A program made the position numbers and the translations under genes. The notes beneath the pieces are model-generated. The model did not search any database, was not told the origin of the DNA, and worked only from the letters and a program-made list of their open reading frames with translations. From positions 1 through 21,674 of the forward strand of contig JAOAGA010000018.1 of NCBI GenBank assembly GCA_026415985.1: 21,674 nucleotides of DNA, read 5' to 3'. Numbering within the stretch: position 1 is the first letter of the stretch; the number at the start of each line of letters is the position of its first letter. Shown one piece after another: positions 1 through 10,030 of the stretch. This DNA is from Pseudomonadota bacterium (GTDB lineage: Bacteria > CALINM01).

Positions 1-55
1 CAAGTCCGATATCATATAGTCCGCTTCCGCCTATAATTCCTATAAACTCTTCCAT
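1..55 (-). CDS. mtnP: S-methyl-5'-thioadenosine phosphorylase, N-terminal fragment
   Basis: Only the first 18 codons are present; the gene runs off the left edge. The translation is MEEFIGIIGGSGLYDIGL. The IGIIGGSGLY stretch is the hallmark N-terminus of MTA phosphorylases, in which the glycine/serine loop binds the phosphate that splits methylthioadenosine into adenine and methylthioribose-1-phosphate (methionine salvage). The ATG at 55-53 is preceded by a strong ribosome site, AAGGAGG at 67-61, with five bases between. An ATG at 59-57 is out of frame and too close to that site. The gene lies 54 bases after radC on the same strand and probably ends or continues the uvrD-suhB-radC operon. A purine nucleoside phosphorylase of the same superfamily cannot be excluded from 18 residues. 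Confidence 0.8.
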   Translation of the reverse strand, partial: MEEFIGIIGGSGLYDIGL

Positions 56-109
56 ACATACCTCCTTAATGTATTTAAACTGGAAATTTAAGTGCTAACG
101 ATTAACAAA

Positions 110-802
110 TCAAAATATATTCCTATCCTTCATACTAAAATAGTTATCTAAACCAAATATTATATGGTCAAGTAAATCAAAACCGAAATACTTCAGGCTG
201 TTAAAAAGCTCTTTAGTAAATCTTATATCCTGTTCGCTTGGTTTTATATCATTTGAAGGATGATTATGAATGAGAATGACTCTGCTGGCACCATACTTTA
301 TAAGTCCTCTTATAAACTCCTGAGGATGGATTAGACAGGCATTTGCCATACTGCTTCCAAGCTTTTCTTCCCGTAAAACCTCGTTTTTTGAGTTCAGATA
401 CAAAACAAGAAAAACTTCTCTGTTTCCGACCCCCATATACTCATTACCATAGTAATTATAGACATCCTGAGAGGAGTTTATAATAATTCTTTTTTCATTG
501 TGTTCCTTCTGATACCTCTTTGCAAGCTCTATTACCGAGAGTAATGTGGCAACCTTTCCAGTATTTAATCCTTTAATTTTTAAAAGCTCTTCCTTATCGG
601 CAGAGAATAAGTTTTTAAGAGAGGCAAACTCATTAATAAGTTCTTTGGATAACTCTATGGCATTAAGATCCTTTGTCCCCGTTCTTAGAATTATTGCTAA
701 AAGCTCATAAATCGTAAGGGCATGGGCACCTTTTTTTAACAATTTTTCCCGTGGTCTTTCTTCTTCCGAAAGCTCTTTAATCCTTACCAAGAACACTCCC
801 AT
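110..802 (-). CDS. radC: RadC family (JAMM/MPN domain) protein
   Basis: A 230-residue protein of normal RadC length. The N-terminal part (about 7-100) carries the RIKELSEEERPREKLL opening of the family and a helix-hairpin-helix-like segment (EELLKIKGLN, 71-80). The C-terminal half is the JAMM/MPN domain, with Glu129, His179, His181 and Asp192 in the metalloprotease-like spacing H-x-H-x10-D and the HNHPS signature. RadC was long called a DNA repair protein, but the original radC mutation was later assigned to recG, and the biochemical role is unclear. The ATG at 802 overlaps the end of suhB by 26 bases. A TTG at codon 5, just after GGGAG, would give the more usual start VRIKEL, so the true start may be about 12 bases further in. 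Confidence 0.9.
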   Translation of the reverse strand: MGVFLVRIKELSEEERPREKLLKKGAHALTIYELLAIILRTGTKDLNAIELSKELINEFASLKNLFSADKEELLKIKGLNTGKVATLLSVIELAKRYQKEHNEKRIIINSSQDVYNYYGNEYMGVGNREVFLVLYLNSKNEVLREEKLGSSMANACLIHPQEFIRGLIKYGASRVILIHNHPSNDIKPSEQDIRFTKELFNSLKYFGFDLLDHIIFGLDNYFSMKDRNIF

Positions 803-1589
803 AAAAATATTTTTTAAATATATCCAAAGATTTATCAGCCTTCTGGATAAGATTGAGTATATTACTGTGAATTAGCGAGTTTGTAGCCACAAAATGTCTG
901 TCATAGGGATCCGCATCTTTTCCGTAAATATCAGTTACCCTGCCCCCAGCCTCTCTGACAAATAGGATACCTGCAGAAACATCCCAGGGCTTCAGTCCCA
1001 ATTCAAAAAAACCATCAAATCTGCCACAGGCGGTATAACATAAGTCAAGTGCCGCAGAACCACCCCTTCTTATGCCCTGACAGTGAGGCAGGATATGATT
1101 GAAATAATTCAGTATTGACTGCATATACTCATCTAAATAGGGAAATCCCGTCGCAAGGAGAGATTGTTTCAGATTCTTTGTTCCTGATACGGATATTTTC
1201 TCTCCGTTTAAATAGGCTCCTTCCCCCTTTTTTCCGTAAAAAAACTCTTTAAGTATGGGGTTATAAACCCATCCTTCCTTAATCTCTCCCTTTTCTATGT
1301 ATGCCATTGATATGCAGAATGCGGGATATTTATGGGCAAAGTTCGTTGTTCCGTCTAAGGGATCGAGTATAAAGGCGGTCTCAAACCTCTCGCCATTTGA
1401 AGTCTCTTCACCAACAAGGGGTATATGGGGGAAACTTTTTTTCAGATTTTCTTTAAAAAAGTTTTCAACAGTAATATCTGCGGTAGTAACCAAATCTCTG
1501 CTACCTTTGTAATCTACTGAAAAACCTTTCTCATAGAAATTTGTAAGAATCTCTCCCGCTTCTAAAACAAGTTTTTTAACTATATCCAT
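777..1589 (-). CDS. suhB: Inositol monophosphatase family protein
   Basis: A 270-residue member of the Mg2+-dependent, Li+-sensitive phosphatase superfamily. The metal-binding motifs are intact: GEE at 60-62, DPLDGTTNF at 76-84, and WDVSAG beginning at Trp202 with Asp203. GIRRGGSAALDL (172-183) is the usual substrate-loop region. Such enzymes hydrolyse myo-inositol-1-phosphate or related sugar and nucleotide phosphates. The SuhB branch can also bind RNA polymerase/ribosomal antitermination complexes in enterobacteria, which cannot be judged here. The ATG at 1589 has AAGGA six bases upstream. The gene starts 17 bases after the small hypothetical gene and overlaps radC by 26 bases, so it sits inside the uvrD operon. 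The exact substrate is not shown by the sequence, so the symbol is by family. Confidence 0.88.
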   Translation of the reverse strand: MDIVKKLVLEAGEILTNFYEKGFSVDYKGSRDLVTTADITVENFFKENLKKSFPHIPLVGEETSNGERFETAFILDPLDGTTNFAHKYPAFCISMAYIEKGEIKEGWVYNPILKEFFYGKKGEGAYLNGEKISVSGTKNLKQSLLATGFPYLDEYMQSILNYFNHILPHCQGIRRGGSAALDLCYTACGRFDGFFELGLKPWDVSAGILFVREAGGRVTDIYGKDADPYDRHFVATNSLIHSNILNLIQKADKSLDIFKKYFYGSVLGKD

Positions 1590-1606
1590 AACCAGTCCTT
1601 GTCCTT

Positions 1607-1870
1607 CTAAATTAAAATCCTGTACTTTCTCGCATAATTCTCTATAACAGTTAATACATTATTTAGCCTCATGAGCCTCATCTGCTTTTTCTTAGTATCC
1701 TCCGTTTCCGTTGTAATCATAGCCCTGATATCTCTCTGAACTATTTTTAAGGCATTATAAAGCTCTTTTATCTCATGACCTGACAGGGTCTTCAGATAAG
1801 GTATTGTTACATAAAAAAAACCGTTTGATATATCCTCGGCTAACTTCTTAGGGCTTCCCTGTAAAGCCAT
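1607..1870 (-). CDS. Unrecognised small helical protein between uvrD and suhB
   Basis: An 87-residue protein that I do not recognise. I chose the ATG at 1870-1868 because it overlaps the uvrD stop codon as TGATG and has GAGG upstream. A GTG one codon earlier (1873) is the alternative. The protein has no signal peptide or membrane segment. The first 40 residues contain a short hydrophobic stretch (GFFYVTIPYL). The rest looks helical and strongly charged, with many Lys, Arg and Glu, and includes the segment KKKQMRLMRLNNVLTVIENYARKY. There are no cysteines or obvious catalytic motifs. The stop-start overlap implies translation coupled to the helicase gene, and the suhB gene follows after 17 bases. 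A role linked to the helicase is possible but is inference from position only. Confidence 0.75.
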   Translation of the reverse strand: MALQGSPKKLAEDISNGFFYVTIPYLKTLSGHEIKELYNALKIVQRDIRAMITTETEDTKKKQMRLMRLNNVLTVIENYARKYRILI

Positions 1871-3993
1871 CACTTTGCCTCAAAAGTTAAATAGGAACCA
1901 TAAATTCTTTTTGTTTCCCCTGTTTCAAACCTGACAAGATATAGTGGCTCATCGCCTTCACTAAGGGTATCTACAATCTTACCGGTTCCAAAAAATTTGT
2001 GAAAGACCCTCTTGTTTTTCTTGTTTTCATTGTCCGATGATAAAAAACATTTTCCAATATTATCAATCCGGTCTATAAAGCCATGCCTTTCTTTTTCAAT
2101 AAAATCAGCGGGGATATCATTCAGAAAAGGAGATATACGCTGATTCTTGTTATTTCTTGTCAACGCATAGCTTAGGAACAATCTTTCCTTTGCCCTTGTA
2201 ATTGCCACATAAAAAAGCCTTCTTTCCTCCTCAATATTATTCTCGTTTTTAGAAAAGATATGGGGAAAAATGTCATCTTCCAAAGCTGTTACAAATACAA
2301 CGGGAAACTCCAACCCTTTTGCAGAGTGAACAGTCATAAGGGTAACAGAGTTTAAGTTTTCATTTTTCTCAATATCTTCAATAACAATCTCGTTTATAAA
2401 ATCGAGATAATCTTTACCATCCCTTTGATTCTCCGTTAATGCTACCTTTAGCTCCTCGATATTCTTCAATCTCTCATCTAACTCTTTATCATCTTTTACA
2501 TCTTTTCTGAGGTGTTCCTTATAGGAAAGTAAATCTAATGCCAGATCAATAAAATCACTGGGGCTCTGTTTCATAAATGCCGATTCTAATTTTTCAATCA
2601 AAGATAAGAATCCCTTCAGGGCCAATCCAATCTTTCCCCTGCCGGAAACCTCAGTTATGCTTTCAATTGCCTTTTTTATATCTTTCGTCTCCTTTGCCTT
2701 CAAAAGGATCTTATCAACAGTGCTTTTCCCGACACCTTCTATGGCATAGCCCATAAGCCTTTGAAAGCTTAAAAGATCTTCTTTGTTAATCAGAAATCTG
2801 ATGAGAGATAAGATATCTTTTACCTCTCTTCTGTTGTAAAAGCGAATAGAACCATAAATTTTGTAGGGAATTTTTTCTTTTCTCAGAATGTCCTCAAATC
2901 TTCTTGATAAATTATTTGTTCTGTAAAAAATGGCAATATCATTAAAACTATAGCCACATTCCGTCAGTTCTTTTATCTTCTTTAATATCCTTTCTGCCTC
3001 TTCTTTCTCATTATTGTTTTTAAAAAGAGATATCCTCTCTCCGCAACCTTTTACGGGATAAAGCTCCTTTCTCATTCTCTGCCTGTTTTTACTAATTACA
3101 GAGTTCGCCACTTCAATAATGTTTTTCGTAGATCTATAGTTTTTTGAAAGATGGATAATCTTTGCATCGGGAAAATCTTTTTTAAAATCAAGAATATTCC
3201 TGATTTCTGCTCCTCTGAAACTGTAAATAGACTGGTCATCATCACCGACAACGGTAAGATTTCTGTTGTTTTTGCATAGCAGTTTTAAAATTTTATACTG
3301 GATCGGGTTTGTATCCTGATATTCATCTACCAAAATAAAGGGGAACCGTTTTTCATATTTCTCCAATACCTTATCATTGTTTTTTAAAATATTGTACATA
3401 ACATATAACAAATCACCAAAATCAAGAACTCCTCTTTCTTTCTTTAATTCCTCGTAAGCAGTTAAAACAGATTGATAAATATCAGTTAGGTATCCACCAA
3501 AAAACTTGTCCACCACATACTCAGATAAAGAAACACCCTGATTTTTCCAATCATTTATCACGCCCTTAATAATTTTAGGAGGAAGCTCGTCTTTATCAAT
3601 ATCAAGCATTCTTACCACTTCTGATATAACTTTTAGCTGGTCTTCTTCATCAATAATCTGCAAATCTCTGCCATTGGCAATGATATCCTGATTTTCTTTA
3701 ATAAAAATAAATCCAAAGGAATGAAAGGTTGTGGCAAGGACATTTCTTAAATGCTCTCCTTTCGGAAAATTTCTTAATCGGTTAATCATCTCCCTTGCCG
3801 CTTTATTTGTAAAGGTAAGGGCAAGGACTGATTTGGGATTAACCCCGTAATTATTAATTAAGTAGGCAATACGGTAAATAATCGTCCTCGTCTTTCCCGA
3901 GCCTGCACCGGCAAGGACAAGTAAAGGTCCGTAAAAATGGGTAACCGCCTCTTTCTGCTCATCATTCAAATCTTTTAACAGGTTATCAGTCAT
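1870..3993 (-). CDS. pcrA: UvrD/PcrA-type superfamily 1 DNA helicase
   Basis: A 707-residue ATP-dependent 3'-5' DNA helicase of the UvrD/PcrA/Rep family, used in nucleotide excision repair, mismatch repair and removal of proteins from DNA. All core motifs are visible: the Q-motif LNDEQKEAV (9-17), Walker A GAGSGKT (29-35), motif Ia LTFTNKAAREM (59-69), Walker B DEYQ (223-226), motif III GDDDQSIYSFRGA (250-262), motif IV NYRST, motif V TVHSAKGLEF and motif VI YVAITRAKERL. The last ~50 residues (FGTGKIVDT to the end) resemble the C-terminal Tudor-like fold with which PcrA/UvrD contacts RNA polymerase. The ATG at 3993 has AAGGA upstream. It is the first gene of the minus-strand operon and is divergent from the DUF3108 gene across only 34 bases. 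PcrA and UvrD cannot be separated with certainty. Confidence 0.95.
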   Translation of the reverse strand: MTDNLLKDLNDEQKEAVTHFYGPLLVLAGAGSGKTRTIIYRIAYLINNYGVNPKSVLALTFTNKAAREMINRLRNFPKGEHLRNVLATTFHSFGFIFIKENQDIIANGRDLQIIDEEDQLKVISEVVRMLDIDKDELPPKIIKGVINDWKNQGVSLSEYVVDKFFGGYLTDIYQSVLTAYEELKKERGVLDFGDLLYVMYNILKNNDKVLEKYEKRFPFILVDEYQDTNPIQYKILKLLCKNNRNLTVVGDDDQSIYSFRGAEIRNILDFKKDFPDAKIIHLSKNYRSTKNIIEVANSVISKNRQRMRKELYPVKGCGERISLFKNNNEKEEAERILKKIKELTECGYSFNDIAIFYRTNNLSRRFEDILRKEKIPYKIYGSIRFYNRREVKDILSLIRFLINKEDLLSFQRLMGYAIEGVGKSTVDKILLKAKETKDIKKAIESITEVSGRGKIGLALKGFLSLIEKLESAFMKQSPSDFIDLALDLLSYKEHLRKDVKDDKELDERLKNIEELKVALTENQRDGKDYLDFINEIVIEDIEKNENLNSVTLMTVHSAKGLEFPVVFVTALEDDIFPHIFSKNENNIEEERRLFYVAITRAKERLFLSYALTRNNKNQRISPFLNDIPADFIEKERHGFIDRIDNIGKCFLSSDNENKKNKRVFHKFFGTGKIVDTLSEGDEPLYLVRFETGETKRIYGSYLTFEAK

Positions 3994-4030
3994 AGGTTTC
4001 CTTAATTTTTTATGGTAAGATTATTTTATG
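3991..4030. promoter_or_regulatory. Divergent, probably overlapping promoters for uvrD/pcrA and the DUF3108 gene
   Basis: Only 34 bases separate the two divergent starts. On the plus strand, TGG-TAAGAT (4013-4021) is an extended -10 element; it would put the transcription start at about 4028, the A of the DUF3108 ATG. There is no good -35. On the minus strand, the reverse complement of 4023-4028 reads TAAAAT, with a weak TTTAAT 17 bases upstream of it; this would give the helicase operon a leader of about 25 bases containing its AAGGA site. The two -10 elements would overlap or abut. Assignments are by eye and tentative. Confidence 0.35.
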
Positions 4031-4768
4031 ATAAAAAGTTTAAAAATTAAAGCATTTACCCTTCTTCTGTTAATATCATTGGGTTTTTTCACCAACACAT
4101 CTCCTGCCAATGCCATAACACTCTGTTATGATATAGAGATATTCATTTTTAAGGTCGGTGAGAGCTGTATAAGCTATAAAGACATGGATGATGAAATACT
4201 CACAGAAAGTTTTATGAGAACCGTTAACATAGGTTCAGTGGCAAAAAGGGTTAATGATAAAGGCTATGCTATAGCAAATAGAGATGGTTTAAAACCAAAA
4301 AAATTTGTCTTTTATCAGGAAGAAGGCAACTTCAAGAGATATCAGAGCTATGACTTTGAAGAGGGTAAGATAAAAGTTAGAGAAACAAAATACAAGGGAC
4401 TCACTGATGAGATTGAAAATGATGAAAACAAAACCTATCAATATAAAGGGCAGAGAGACCCCTACACCTTAGCCTTGTTTTTATTTAAAGAAGTATTTAA
4501 GTCCCAAAGTGGCAATTTAAGTCTATTTTATGATGATAAATCATATCTTATACCCTATCAGGTCTTAAAAGATGAACTTGTTAAAATAAAGGACAAGAAA
4601 TATGACACAAAACAGGTATTAATCAAACCTGAAATTAAAGGTAAGGGTCTGTTAAGGCCAAAGGGCAACTGGTATATCTGGGTTGATAAAAAAACTCAGT
4701 TACCCGTTAAGATGAGTGTTGGGTTTATTATTGGCTCAGTCGATGTAGTTCTTGCAAAAATGGAATGA
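4028..4768 (+). CDS. Secreted DUF3108 family protein
   Basis: A 246-residue protein with a clear signal peptide: Lys residues at 3-8, a hydrophobic core LLLLISLGFF, and a likely cleavage after NANA-like ANA (Ala29). The mature part fits the DUF3108 pattern: an N-terminal YDIEIFIFKVGE strand, a central DPYTLALFLFKE segment (the DxLS-type helix of the family), and a C-terminal KGLLRPKGNWYIWVDKKTQLPVKM region. DUF3108 proteins are periplasmic or outer-membrane-associated beta-rich proteins of unknown function in Gram-negative bacteria. There is no Shine-Dalgarno sequence before the ATG at 4028, and the extended -10 element lies exactly where a leaderless mRNA would begin. The gene is transcribed toward queA, 143 bases away. 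No other function can be given. Confidence 0.82.
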   Translation: MIKSLKIKAFTLLLLISLGFFTNTSPANAITLCYDIEIFIFKVGESCISYKDMDDEILTESFMRTVNIGSVAKRVNDKGYAIANRDGLKPKKFVFYQEEGNFKRYQSYDFEEGKIKVRETKYKGLTDEIENDENKTYQYKGQRDPYTLALFLFKEVFKSQSGNLSLFYDDKSYLIPYQVLKDELVKIKDKKYDTKQVLIKPEIKGKGLLRPKGNWYIWVDKKTQLPVKMSVGFIIGSVDVVLAKME

Positions 4769-4840
4769 TATTAAATCTTTAATCATCAAGGTATGGTTAT
4801 TTCAGAAAATTTAAATAAAAACAATTTTTTAAGGCTTTAC

Positions 4841-4856
4841 TTATCACCTGTTATCA
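4841..4856. repeat. Tandem TTATCA direct repeat upstream of the queA promoter
   Basis: TTATCA occurs at 4841-4846 and again at 4851-4856, ten bases start to start, that is, on the same face of the helix. The pair lies 16 bases upstream of the queA -35 element. It could be a binding site for an activator, or chance in AT-rich DNA. The rest of the gap 4769-4911 holds only AT-rich sequence, a weak AT-only inverted repeat at the DUF3108 stop codon (4766-4788) and the promoter described separately. Confidence 0.3.
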
Positions 4857-4872
4857 GTTTTTTATATTTTCT

Positions 4873-4901
4873 TTGAAAATTAGCTGACAATTAACTATAA
4901 T
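4873..4901 (+). promoter_or_regulatory. Sigma70-type promoter of queA-tgt, giving a near-leaderless mRNA
   Basis: TTGAAA (4873-4878) and TATAAT (4896-4901) are separated by exactly 17 bases, a near-consensus housekeeping promoter. Transcription would be expected to start at about 4908, only four bases before the queA ATG at 4912. No ribosome-binding sequence lies between the -10 element and the ATG. Confidence 0.7.
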
Positions 4902-4911
4902 CTACTTTCTT

Positions 4912-7036
<2,125 letters not shown>

Positions 7037-7079
7037 ACTACCCGGACCGGATATTAATTCTTATTTTAATTTAATATTT

Positions 7080-7109
7080 TTGTAGTTAAAGACTATTTTC
7101 TGTTATAAA
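7080..7109 (+). promoter_or_regulatory. Sigma70-type promoter before yajC-secDF
   Basis: TTGTAG (7080-7085) and TATAAA (7104-7109) are spaced by 18 bases, and TG at 7101-7102 makes an extended -10. Transcription would start near 7116, leaving a leader of about 35 bases with a strong AGGAGG ahead of the yajC ATG. The rest of the 114-base gap after tgt is AT-rich; CCGGACCGG at about 7040 is palindromic but is not a convincing terminator. Confidence 0.6.
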
Positions 7110-7150
7110 ATATAGAGCCAAAAATGTAAAAAAATATCAGGAGGATTAAA

Positions 7151-7489
7151 ATGATTGATTTTGTGACAAACGCTTATGCAATGGGAGGAGGACCTCAGGG
7201 TGGTGCTCAGGGTAATCCAATCATGTCGCTTCTGCCATTGATAGTTATGTTTGCAGTTTTTTATTTTCTTATCATCATGCCACAGCAAAAAAAGGCAAAA
7301 AAACACAAAGAGATGATAAACTCTATTAAACCGGGGCATAAGGTATTAACTGCGGGTGGGATTTACGGTACCGTAACGGGAGTTGCTGAAAAGGCAATAA
7401 CAATTGAGATTGCTAATAATGTTAAGGTTAAGGTATCAAAAAATTATATAGTAGCAGTTATGACAAGTGAGTTTGATGCTGAGGAATAA
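7151..7489 (+). CDS. yajC: Preprotein translocase subunit YajC
   Basis: A 112-residue single-pass inner-membrane protein that joins SecDF in the holotranslocon. A Gly/Gln-rich N-terminal stretch (12-22) precedes one membrane helix (about 26-44, LLPLIVMFAVFYFLIIMP), followed by the family signature PQQKKAKKHKEMINSIKPGHKVLTAGG-type region and the VxGTVxxV strand. AGGAGG lies seven bases before the ATG at 7151. The gene is followed after 21 bases by secD, as in most Gram-negative bacteria. Confidence 0.95.
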   Translation: MIDFVTNAYAMGGGPQGGAQGNPIMSLLPLIVMFAVFYFLIIMPQQKKAKKHKEMINSIKPGHKVLTAGGIYGTVTGVAEKAITIEIANNVKVKVSKNYIVAVMTSEFDAEE

Positions 7490-7510
7490 TTTTCGGGGGA
7501 GTTTTTTACT

Positions 7511-9106
7511 ATGAAAAAGCTTGACTGGCGATTTTACTTAATTTTTATTCTTTTTATTCTGTCTGTTTATTCACTTATACCAACCTTTTACAAAGACCTG
7601 CCAAAAGGTGTAAAAAAGTTCTTCTTTATTGACCCAATAAAGTTAGGGTTAGACCTGCAAGGGGGGATCCATTTACTCCTTGAGGTGGAAACAAAAGAGG
7701 CATTAAAGTCAACATTACAAAGAAGAGTAATTCAAATAAAAGAGAGTCTTAATAAGAAGAGCTTAGGTTACGATTCCGTAAGAATTGACGGAGAGAGTAT
7801 AGTTATTTCAACACCTTTTAAGGAAAAGTGGGGTGAGATAGAAAAGACAATAAACGATCTGTTTGCAAAGGTTGAGATATCTAAACTAAAGGAAGATGAT
7901 CTTGGTGTCTACTATAAGATTGATGTCGATCAGAAAACCAAAGACACCATTGAAGAAAATGCGGTTAAACAGGCTGTGGAGACAATAAGAAACAGGATTG
8001 ACCAGTTTGGTGTTTCAGAACCTATAATTCATAGTCAGGGCATTAATCAGATAGTTGTGGAGCTACCGGGAGTAAAAGATCCCAAAAGGGCGATAGAACT
8101 CATAGGTAAAACAGCAAGATTAGAGTTTAAGCTTCTCAGAGAAGATGTTACCGCAGAGATGATTCAGAAAAACCTGTTACCGGAAGGAGTTGAACTCATT
8201 CAGGAAAAGCGGGTTAACAGAGATACCGGAGAGGTTCAGACATACTCAATAGCGGTAAACAGAGAACCACTCCTAACGGGAGACCTGTTACAGGATGCTC
8301 AGGTAAAAATTGATACGAGGTTTAATCAGCCCTATGTATGGTTAAAATTTGATGCAGTAGGTGCAAAGATCTTTGAACAGATTACCGGTGAAAATGTTGG
8401 CAAGAGAATGGCAATAGTCCTTGACAATGTTTCCTATTCTTCGCCTGTTATAAAAGACAGAATCGGTGGTGGAGAGGCGGTTATAGAAGGCTCCTTCGAT
8501 CATAAAGAAGCCACTGATTTAGCAATTGTATTGAGAGCAGGATCACTGCCTGCACCTGTTAAGATTATTCAGAACATTACTGTTGGGCCTACACTTGGCA
8601 AAGACTCTATAGTTAAAGGCTCCATATCGGCATTGGTTGCTTTTATCTGTGTTCTGGCATTTATGATCATCTATTATAAGAAGGCTGGTATTATATCCAT
8701 CTCAGTTCTGATCCTGAACTTATTATTTCTTATAGCTTCAATGATCTTTATTAAAGCAACCCTGACACTTCCGGGTATTGCAGGTATAATACTTATGATA
8801 GGAATGGGAGTAGACTCAAATGTCCTTATCTTTGAAAGGATAAAGGAGGAGTTTAGGTTAGGGAAAACTGTCAAAACTGCTATAGAAAGCGGTTTTAATA
8901 ACGCTTTCTGGACTATTGTTGACTCTCATGTAACAACACTTATTACTGCAGCAATACTTTTTCAGTTTGGCACAGGCCCTATAAAGGGGTTTGCGGTAAC
9001 CTTAACAATAGGTATTGTGATTAATCTTTTTACAGTTTTAGTAGGCACAAAGAGTGTCTATGATTATCTGATCTGGAATAAAAAAATTACTAAGTTGAGT
9101 ATTTAG
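7511..9106 (+). CDS. secD: Protein translocase subunit SecD
   Basis: A 531-residue RND-type membrane protein that uses the proton gradient, with SecF, to pull exported proteins through SecYEG. One N-terminal membrane helix (about 8-25) is followed by the large periplasmic P1 region, which opens with LGLDLQGGIHLLLEV (about 46-59), the D-x2-GG motif typical of SecD. Five more helices lie at about 370-520, with the conserved DSNVLIFERIKEE loop near 434-446, whose Asp is part of the proton path. The length is shorter than E. coli SecD (about 615) but usual for many other bacteria. GGGGGAG precedes the ATG. Thirteen bases separate it from secF. Confidence 0.96.
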   Translation: MKKLDWRFYLIFILFILSVYSLIPTFYKDLPKGVKKFFFIDPIKLGLDLQGGIHLLLEVETKEALKSTLQRRVIQIKESLNKKSLGYDSVRIDGESIVISTPFKEKWGEIEKTINDLFAKVEISKLKEDDLGVYYKIDVDQKTKDTIEENAVKQAVETIRNRIDQFGVSEPIIHSQGINQIVVELPGVKDPKRAIELIGKTARLEFKLLREDVTAEMIQKNLLPEGVELIQEKRVNRDTGEVQTYSIAVNREPLLTGDLLQDAQVKIDTRFNQPYVWLKFDAVGAKIFEQITGENVGKRMAIVLDNVSYSSPVIKDRIGGGEAVIEGSFDHKEATDLAIVLRAGSLPAPVKIIQNITVGPTLGKDSIVKGSISALVAFICVLAFMIIYYKKAGIISISVLILNLLFLIASMIFIKATLTLPGIAGIILMIGMGVDSNVLIFERIKEEFRLGKTVKTAIESGFNNAFWTIVDSHVTTLITAAILFQFGTGPIKGFAVTLTIGIVINLFTVLVGTKSVYDYLIWNKKITKLSI

Positions 9107-9119
9107 AGAGGGGCAAAAG

Positions 9120-10022
9120 ATGGAAACTCAAAGGAAGTTTAACTTAAACTACTTTTCAATTATAAAAATTACTGCAAGTATATCAATCATTCTGTTCCTG
9201 ATAGGTTTATACAGTATTTTAATGATGTTTTCGGGAAAAAATGTTGGCATAGACTTTCACGGAGGAAATGCTATCACAGTTTCCTTCAAAAAAAATCTTA
9301 CTATCAATGAGATCAGAGATTTAGCAGGAAAAACAGGAATAAATTTTGACATTGCCCATTTCCCGTCGGAAAACAAAGCAATATTAAAGACCAAGGTGGT
9401 GGAACTAAATGGCAAGAAAGTATCGGATATACTCGAAAGCTCCTTTCAGCAATCGGTAGGTAAAGATGGTTTCAGTATAGAAGGTATTACAGAGATAGGT
9501 CCAAGGGTTGGAAGCGAGCTTAAAAAGGATGCTACTATCGCCTTTATTTTGTCTGCTATCGGAATAATATTCTATTTGGCCTGGCGTTTTGAAAAAAAAT
9601 TTGGTATCGCAGCTGCAATAGCTACCTATCATGATGTAATAGCAATAGTAGGTATTATGTATCTGCTAAAATTTGAGATGGATTTAATAGTTCTGACTGC
9701 TCTCTTAACTGTTGCAGGTTACTCACTGACAGATACGGTGGTTGTATTTGACAGAATCAGAGAAAACCTTAGAAAAAAAGGAGTGGCAAATATTAAAGAT
9801 ACGATAAACAACAGCATTAATGAAGTAATGAGCAGAACAATCATAACATCATTAACTACATTATTTTCTTCCGTAGCCCTCCTTATCTTCGGTGGTGAGG
9901 TTTTAAGAAGTTTTGCCCTGGCGATAACACTTGGCGTAATCATAGGTACCTATTCATCAATTTTTATTGCAAGCCCTCTTCTTGTCCTTTTTAAGATTGA
10001 TCCTAAAAGGCTAAAAAAATAG
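9120..10022 (+). CDS. secF: Protein translocase subunit SecF
   Basis: A 300-residue partner of SecD with six predicted membrane segments, a first helix at about 14-35 and the others from about 135 onward. The family motifs GIDFHGG (about 43-49) and TDTVVVFDRIRENLRK (about 203-218) are intact, including the Asp residues conserved in proton transport. The ATG is preceded by GAGGGG. It starts 13 bases after secD and ends eight bases before proC, so read-through into the proC group is likely. Confidence 0.96.
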   Translation: METQRKFNLNYFSIIKITASISIILFLIGLYSILMMFSGKNVGIDFHGGNAITVSFKKNLTINEIRDLAGKTGINFDIAHFPSENKAILKTKVVELNGKKVSDILESSFQQSVGKDGFSIEGITEIGPRVGSELKKDATIAFILSAIGIIFYLAWRFEKKFGIAAAIATYHDVIAIVGIMYLLKFEMDLIVLTALLTVAGYSLTDTVVVFDRIRENLRKKGVANIKDTINNSINEVMSRTIITSLTTLFSSVALLIFGGEVLRSFALAITLGVIIGTYSSIFIASPLLVLFKIDPKRLKK

Positions 10023-10030
10023 GAGATATT

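Noticed and set aside
110-802. radC as a sign of a mobile or defence region
   Set aside because: radC-like genes do occur on mobile islands, but here the gene is overlapped by suhB inside a housekeeping operon with uniform composition.
4769-4911. Possible preQ1 riboswitch ahead of the queuosine genes queA-tgt
   Set aside because: The promoter at 4873-4901 leaves a leader of only about four bases, and I see no pseudoknot-like preQ1 motif in the gap.
7037-7079. CCGGACCGG palindrome after tgt as an intrinsic terminator
   Set aside because: The two halves abut with a single central base, so no stable loop can form, and the following T-rich stretch is not directly adjacent.
8674-9943. Small antisense open frames across secD and secF
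   Set aside because: They mirror hydrophobic membrane-segment codons of the sense genes and show no independent features.
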